A stretch of DNA of 64,000 bases from the NCBI GenBank assembly GCA_022711405.1, contig JAKLFC010000007.1, positions 104,075 through 168,074 on the forward strand, in the 5' to 3' direction. This stretch comes from Bacteroidota bacterium (lineage in GTDB: Bacteria > Bacteroidota > Bacteroidia > Bacteroidales > JAGONC01). Shown here one piece after another: positions 47,501-56,500 of the stretch. Both the position numbers and the translations under genes were made by a program. How positions within the stretch are numbered: position 1 is the stretch's first letter; each line of letters begins with the position of its first letter. Under the pieces are notes generated by a model. The model made no database searches. It had not been told where the DNA came from and worked only from the letters and a program-made list of their open reading frames with translations.

Positions 47501-50500
47501 AACTGTACATCAGTGGTAAACATGAATATCAGCTGGACAATGACAGCTCCGACATCGGGCTCCGGTTCAGGAATCATTCCAGTTCCTTTTCAGTTCAACA
47601 TTGGCACCACTCAGATTATATATTATATAGCCGATGAATGTGGCAATAGTGAGACATGCACTTTTTTTATCACTGTATTGCCAAACGATCCGCCGGACAT
47701 CATCTGTCCTCCAGATATTCCAGATTGGCCGACCGATACGGATGTATGTACTGCTTTGATCGATCCCGGGTTTCCCACTGTACTGGAGGGTGAAGAACCT
47801 ATTGACTATTATTGGTCAATGTCAGGTGCCACCTCAGGAAGCGGTACAGGTACGATCTCACCCAATCCATATCTTTTCAACGCTGGAACTACCACCATCC
47901 GATGGATCGCAGTCAATACATCAGGTGCAGATACCTGCTACCAGACTGTCGCAGTGGTTGATATGCAGGCACCGGTGGTCACCATACCCGATGGTGATTC
48001 ACTCGTGGAGTGCGTTTTCTCTGCCGTTCCACCCGTTGTTCCCAATGCAACGGATAACTGCGACGGCATAATTGCAGGAGTGCCCGAAAGTATAACAGAT
48101 GTACCCAATCCTTTAACTTGCGAGGGAACGCGAACTTATACGTATTCATTTACAGACCTTGCAGGAAACACTGCAAGCTGGTCATATACATATATTATTG
48201 ATTATCAAGATTTTATAATACCAGCGAACTCAGATCCGGAGGTCATCACCTGCGCCTCCGATCTGTATACGCCCACACCCCCTGCTGTCACCGATAACTG
48301 CGGGGAATTGATCACTCCAACAGGACCGGTCATCAGTCCCACGCCGCCCTGTGAGGGCAACGTTACCTACCAGTGGAACTACACCGATTGTGCTGGGAAC
48401 AGTCATACATGGACCTTCACCTTCACCATCGAATATCTGGACTTCACCATGCCAGAAGATCCCGATCCGGAGGTCATCGCCTGCGCTTCCGATCTGTACA
48501 CCCCCACGCAACCTGCTGTCACCGACAACTGCAGTAATCCCATTACTCCCACGGGACCAATCATCAGTCCTTCTCCGCCCTGTGAGGGCAACGTCACCTA
48601 CCAGTGGAATTATGCTGACTGCGCTGGGAATTCCCATACATGGACCTATACGTTCACCATCGAGTATTTGGACTTCACCGTGCCTGAAGATCCCGATCCG
48701 GAGGTCATCGCCTGCGCATCCGATTTGTATACCCCCACACCGCCTGCTGTCAACGACAACTGCGATAATCCCGTTACTCCCACGGGACCCATCATCAGTC
48801 CCACACCGCCCTGCGAAGGCAACGTCACCTACCAGTGGAACTACACCGATTGTGCAGGGAACAGTCACACATGGACCTTTACCTTCACCATCGAATATGA
48901 AGACTTCATAATGCCTGCAGATCCCGATCCGGAGGTCATCGCCTGCGCATCCGATCTGTACACGCCCATACCCCCTGCTGTTACCGATAACTGCGGGGAA
49001 CTGATCACACCCACAGGACCGGTCATCAGTCCCACACCACCCTGCGAGGGCAACGTTACTTACCAGTTCAACTACGCCGATTGCGCCGGGAATTCCCATA
49101 CATGGACCTATACGTTCACCATCGAGTACCAGGACTTCACCATGCCTGAAGATCCCGATCCGGAGGTCATCGCATGCGCATCTGATCTGTACACGCCCAC
49201 ACCCCCTGCTGTCACCGATAACTGCGGTAATTCTATCACACCCACAGGACCCGTCATCAGTCCCACGCCGCCCTGCGAAGGCAATGTCACCTACCAGTTC
49301 AACTACACCGACTGCGCAGGGAATTCCCATACATGGACCTTCACCTTTACCATCGAGTACCAGGACTTCACCATGCCTGAAGATCCCGATCCGGAGGTCA
49401 TCGCATGCGCATCTGATCTGTACACGCCCATACCCCCTGCTGTTACCGATAACTGCGGTAATCCCATTACTCCCACGGGACCTGTCATCAGTCCCACGCC
49501 GCCCTGCGAAGGCGACGTCACCTACCAGTGGAACTACGCCGATTGCGCCGGGAACAGTCATACATGGACCTTTACCTTCACCATCGAATATGAAGACTTC
49601 ATAATGCCTGCAGATCCCGATCCGGAGGTCATCGCCTGCGCATCCGATCTGTACACCCCCGAACCCCCTGCTGTCACCGACAACTGCGGGGAACTGATCA
49701 CACCCACAGGACCGGTCATCAGTCCCACGCCGCCCTGCGAGGGCAACGTTACCTACCAGTGGAATTATGCTGACTGCGCTGGGAATTCCCATACATGGAC
49801 CTACACCTTTACCATCGAGTATCTGGACTTCACCATGCCTGCAGATCCATCCCCGGAGGTCATCGCCTGTGCATCCGATCTGTATACCCCCACACCGCCT
49901 GCTGTCACCGACAATTGCGATAATCCCATTACTCCCACAGGACCTGTCATCAGTCCCACACCTCCCTGCGAAGGCGACGTCACCTACCAGTGGAACTACA
50001 CCGATTGCGCCGGGAACAGTCATACATGGACCTTTACCTTCACCATCGAATATGAAGACTTCATAATGCCTGCAGATCCCGATCCGGAGGTCATCGCCTG
50101 CGCTTCCGACCTGTACACGCCCACACCGCCTGCTGTCACCGACAACTGCGGTAATCCCATTACTCCCACGGGACCTGTCATCAGTCCCACGCCACCCTGT
50201 GAGGGCAACGTCACCTACCAGTGGAACTACACCGATTGTGCAGGGGACAGTCACACCTGGACCTTTACCTTCACCATCGAATATGAAGACTTCATAATGC
50301 CTGAAGATCCCGATCCGGAGGTCATCGCCTGCGCTTCCGATCTGTACACGCCCACACCCCCTGCTGTCAACGACAACTGCGGTAATCCCATCACACCCAC
50401 AGGACCCGTCATCAGTCCCACGCCGCCCTGCGAGGGCAACGTCACCTACCAATGGAACTACGCCGATTGCGCCGGGAATTCCCATACATGGACATACACC

Positions 50501-53500
50501 TTCACCATCGAGTACCAGGACTTCACCATGCCTGATGATCCCGATCCGGAGGTCATCGCCTGCACATCCGATTTGTATACGCCCACACCCCCTGCTGTCA
50601 CCGACAACTGTGGTAACCTCATTACTCCCACAGGACCTGTCATCAGTCCCTCTCCGCCCTGCGAGGGCAACGTCACCTATCAGTGGAACTACACTGACTG
50701 CGTTGGCAATAGTCATACATGGACCTACACTTTCACCATCGAGTACCAGGACTTCACCATACCTGCAGATCCCAATCCGGAGGTCATCGCCTGTGCATCC
50801 GATCTGTATACCCCCACACCGCCTGCTGTCACCGACAATTGCGATAATCCCATTACTCCCACAGGACCCGTCATCAGTCCCACGCCGCCCTGCGAAGGCA
50901 ACGTTACTTACCAGTTCAACTACACTGACTGCGCAGGGAATTCCCATACATGGACCTACACCTTTACCATCGAGTACCAGGACTTCACCATGCCTGAAGA
51001 TCCCGATCCGGAGGTCATCGCCTGCGCTTCCGACCTGTATACGCCCACACCCCCTGCTGTCTCCGACAATTGCGATAATCCCATTACTCCCACAGGACCT
51101 GTCATCAGTCCCACACCTCCCTGCGAAGGCGACGTCACCTACCAGTGGGACTACACCGATTGTGCAGGGAATTCTCATACATGGACCTATACGTTCACCA
51201 TCGAGTATTTGGACTTCACCATGCCTGCAGATCCCGATCCGGAGGTCATCGCCTGTGCATCCGACCTGTATACGCCCACACCCCCTGCTGTCAATGACAA
51301 CTGCGGGGAACTGATCACACCCACAGGACCTGTCATCAGTCCCACTCCGCCCTGTGAGGGCAATGTCACCTACCAGTGGAACTACACCGACTGCGCTGGG
51401 AATTCGCATACGTGGACCTACACCTTCACAATCGAGTACCAGGACTTCACCATGCCTGAAGATCCCGATCCGGAGGTCATCGTTTGTGCATCCGATCTGT
51501 ACACCCCCGCACCCCCTGCTGTCACCGACAACTGCGGTAATCCCATTACTCCCACGGGACCAATCATCAGTCCTTCTCCGCCCTGCGAGGGCAACGTCAC
51601 CTACCAGTGGAACTACGCCGATTGCGCCGGGAACAGTCACACATGGACCTACACCTTCACCATCGAGTACCAGGACTTCACCATGCCTGCAGATCCCACT
51701 CCGGAGGTCATCGCCTGCGCTTCCGATCTGTACACGCCCACACCCCCTGCTGTCAACGACAACTGCGGTAATCCTATCACACCCACAGGACCTGTCATCA
51801 GTCCCACTCCGCCCTGCGAAGGCAACGTCACCTACCAGTGGAACTACACCGATTGTGCAGGGAACAGTCACACATGGACCTTTACCTTCACCATCGAATA
51901 TGAAGACTTCATAATGCCAGCAGATCCCGATCCGGAGGTCATCGCCTGCGCCTCTGACCTGTACACGCCCACACCCCCTGCTGTCACCGATAACTGCGGT
52001 AACCTCATCACACCCACCGGACCTGTCATCAGTCCCACGCCACCCTGCGAAGGCAATGTCACCTACCAGTTCAACTTCACAGACTGCGCTGGGAATTCCC
52101 ATACTTGGACCTTCACCTTCACCATCGAGTACCAGGACTTCACCATGCCTGAAGATCCCGATCCGGAGGTCATCGCCTGTGCATCCGACCTGTATACGCC
52201 CACACCCCCTGCTGTCACCGACAACTGCGGTAATTCTATCACACCCACAGGACCTGTCATCAGTCCCACGCCACCCTGTGAGGGCAATGTTACCTATCAG
52301 TGGAGCTACACTGACTGCGCAGGGAATTCGCATACATGGACCTACACCTTCACCATCGAGTACCAGGACTTCACCATGCCTGAAGATCCAGATCCGGAGG
52401 TCATCGCCTGCGCATCGGATCTGTACACACCCACTCCACCTGCTGTCACCGACAACTGCGATAATCCTATCACACCCACAGGACCTGTAATCAGTCCTAC
52501 GCCGCCCTGCGAGGGCAACGTCACCTACCAGTGGAATTATGCTGACTGCGCTGGGAATTCCCATACATGGACCTACACTTTCACCATCGAGTACCAGGAC
52601 TTCACCATGCCTGATGATCCTGATCCGGAGGTCATCGCCTGCGCTTCCGATCTGTATACGCCCACGCCACCTGCTATCACCGACAACTGCGGGGAACTGA
52701 TCACACCCACAGGACCTGTCATCAGTTCTACGCCGCCCTGTGAGGGCAATGTCACCTACCAGTGGAACTACACCGACTGCGCAGGGAATTCCAATACATG
52801 GACCTACACCTTCACCATCGAGTATCAGGACTTCACCATACCTGCAGATCCCAATCCGGAGGTCATCGCCTGCGCATCCGATCTGTACACCCCCGCACCC
52901 CCTGCTGTTACGGATAACTGCGGGGAACTGATCACACCTACCGGACCGGTCATCAGTCCCACGCCCCCCTGTGAGGGCAACGTCACCTACCAGTGGAACT
53001 ATACCGATTGTGCAGGAAACAGTCACACATGGACCTACACCTTCACCATCGAGTACCAGGACTTCACCATGCCTGAAGATCCCGATCCGGAGGTCATCGC
53101 CTGCGCTTCCGACCTGTATACGCCCACACCCCCTGCTGTCTCCGACAACTGCGGTAATCCCATTACTCCCACGGGACCAATCATCAGTCCTTCTCCGCCC
53201 TGCGAGGGCAACGTCACCTACCAGTGGAACTATACCGATTGTGCAGGGAACAGTCACACATGGACCTACACCTTCACCATTGAATACCAGGACTTCACCA
53301 TACCTGCAGATCCCAATCCGGAGGTCATCGCCTGTGCATCCGATCTTTATACCCCCACACCACCTGCTGTTACCGACAACTGCGATAATCCCATCACACC
53401 CACGGGACCTGTCATCAGTCCCACGCCACCCTGCGAAGGCAATGTCACCTACCAGTTCAACTTCACAGACTGCGCAGGGAATTCCCATACTTGGACCTAC

Positions 53501-56500
53501 ACCTTTACCATCGAGTATCTGGACTTCACCATGCCTGAAGATCCAGATCCGGAGGTCATCGCCTGCGCCTCCGACCTGTACACGCCCACACCCCCTGCTG
53601 TCACCGACAACTGCGGTAACCTCATCACACCCACAGGACCCGTCATCAGTCCCACGCCACCCTGCGAAGGCAACGTTACTTACCAGTTCAACTACACTGA
53701 CTGCGCCGGGAATTCCCATACATGGACCTACACCTTCACCATCGAGTACCAGGACTTCACCATGCCTGCAGATCCATCCCCGGAGGTCATCGCCTGCGCA
53801 TCGGATCTGTATACCCCCACACCGCCTGCTGTCACCGACAATTGCGATAATCCCATTACTCCCACAGGACCTGCCATCAGTCCCACGCCGCCCTGCGAAG
53901 GCAACGTCACCTACCAGTGGAATTATGCTGACTGCGCTGGGAATTCCCATACATGGACCTACACCTTTACCATCGAGTATCTGGACTTCACCATGCCTGA
54001 AGATCCCGCTCCGGAGGTCATCGCCTGCGCTTCCGATCTGTACACCCCCGCACCCCCTGCTGTCACGGATAACTGCGGGGAACTGATCACACCCACAGGA
54101 CCGGTCATCAGTTCCACACCGCCCTGCGAAGGCGACGTCACCTACCAGTGGAACTACACCGATTGTGCAGGGAATTCTCATACATGGACCTATACGTTCA
54201 CCATCGAGTATTTGGACTTCACCATGCCTGCAGATCCCGCTCCGGAGGTCATCGCCTGCGCATCCGATCTGTACACCCCCGCACCACCTGCCGTAACGGA
54301 TAACTGCGGGGAACTGATCACACCCACAGGACCGGTCATCAGTCCCACACCACCCTGCGAAGGCGACGTCACCTACCAGTGGAACTACACCGATTGTGCA
54401 GGGAATTCGCATACATGGACCTATACCTTCACCATCGAGTATATGGACTTCAATATGCCTGATGATCCCGATCCGGAAGTAATCGCCTGTGCATCTGATT
54501 TGTACACCCCCACACCACCTGCCGTCACGGATAACTGCGGGGAACTGATCACACCCACAGGACCGGTCATTAGTCCAACTCCACCCTGTGAGGGCAATGT
54601 CACCTACCAGTGGAACTACACCGACTGTGCAGGGAATTCACATACATGGACCTATACGTTCACCATTGAATACCAGGACTTCACCATGCCTGAAGATCCC
54701 GATCCGGAGGTCATCGCCTGCGCATCTGACCTGTACACGCCCACGCCACCTTCTATAAACGACAACTGCGGTAACCTCATCACACCCACAGGACCCGTCA
54801 TCAGTCCCACGCCGCCCTGCGAAGGCAATGTCACCTACCAGTTCAACTACACCGACTGCGCAGGGAATTCCCATACTTGGACCTACACCTTCACCATCGA
54901 GTATCAGGACTTCACCATACCTGAAGATCCCGATCCGGAGGTCATCGCCTGTGCATCCGACCTGTATACGCCCACACCCCCTGCTGTCACCGATAACTGC
55001 GGTAATTCTATCACACCCACAGGACCTGTCATCAGTCCCACGCCACCCTGTGAGGGCAACGTCGCCTACCAGTGGAACTACGCCGATTGCGCCGGGAATT
55101 CGCATACATGGACCTATACCTTCACCATCGAGTACCAGGACTTCACCATGCCTGAAGATCCAGATCCGGAGGTCATCGCCTGCGCATCGGATCTGTACAC
55201 ACCCACTTCACCTGCTGTCACCGATAACTGCGATAATCCTATCACACCCACAGGACCTGTCATAAGTCCCACGCCGCCCTGCGAAGGCGACGTCACCTAC
55301 CAGTGGAACTACACCGATTGTGCAGGGAATTCTCATACATGGACCTATACGTTCACCATCGAGTATGAAGACTTCACTATGCCTGAAGATCCCGATCCGG
55401 AGGTCATCGCCTGCGCATCCGATCTGTACACCCCCGCACCCCCTGCTGTCACCGACAACTGCGGGGAACTGATCACACCCACAGGACCCGTCATCAGTCC
55501 CACGCCGCCCTGCGAGGGCAACGTCACCTACCAGTGGAACTACACCGACTGCGCTGGGAATTCCCATACATGGACCTACACCTTTACCATCGAGTATGAA
55601 GACTTCACTATGCCTGAAGATCCCGATCCGGAGGTCATCGCCTGCACATCCGATTTGTATACGCCCACACCACCTGCTGTCACCGACAACTGCGGGGAAC
55701 TGATCACACCCACAGGACCGGTCATCAGTCCCACACCGCCCTGCGAAGGCAACGTCACCTACCAGTGGAACTACACCGATTGTGCAGGGAACAGTCACAC
55801 CTGGACCTTTACCTTCACCATCGAATATGAAGACTTCATCATGCCTGCAGATCCTGCTCCGGAGGTCATCGCCTGTCCCTCCGAACTGTACACTCCCACA
55901 CCCCCTGCTGTCACCGACAACTGTGATAATCCCATCACACCCACCGGACCCGTCATCAGTCCCACGCCGGCCTGTGAAGGCAACATCACCTACCAATGGA
56001 ACTACACCGACTGCGCAGGGAATTCCCATACATGGACCTTCACTTTCACCATCGAGTACGAAGACTTCACCATAACCGCCCCACCAGGGACAGACACCGT
56101 AGAATGTCTGGCCGAAATTACCCTTCCTTCGCCGCCGACAGTAGTGGACAACTGTGGAAACACCATCACCCCAACCGGACCGGTGATCACAAGTACGCCC
56201 GATCCTATCACCTGTGATGGAACCGTGGAATTCCGCTGGACCTACACCGACTGCGAAGGCAACAACCACGACTGGACCTTCACCTATACCATCATTGACA
56301 CCACTCCACCCGACATCACGTGTCCCGGACCGCTCACTGCAGTCTGTGACATCTCCGAGCAACCTCCCTATGTTGATTATGCAGCTTTTCTTGCCGCCGG
56401 AGGTACAGTTGCCGATAACTGCGCCATTGACGAAAGCTCCTTTGAACTGGCCGGACAAACAGAGACACCTGGCAATTGCCCGAGAATATATACCAGAACC

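Noticed and set aside
48230..54412. 2,060-codon open frame on the minus strand across the 231-bp array
   Set aside because: 231 is divisible by three, so a frame that is open in one unit is open in all. The translation is the same 77-residue unit again, has no signal peptide or known domain, and lies opposite an obvious secreted protein. The shorter antisense frames at 55208-56545 and 37544-38995 have the same cause.
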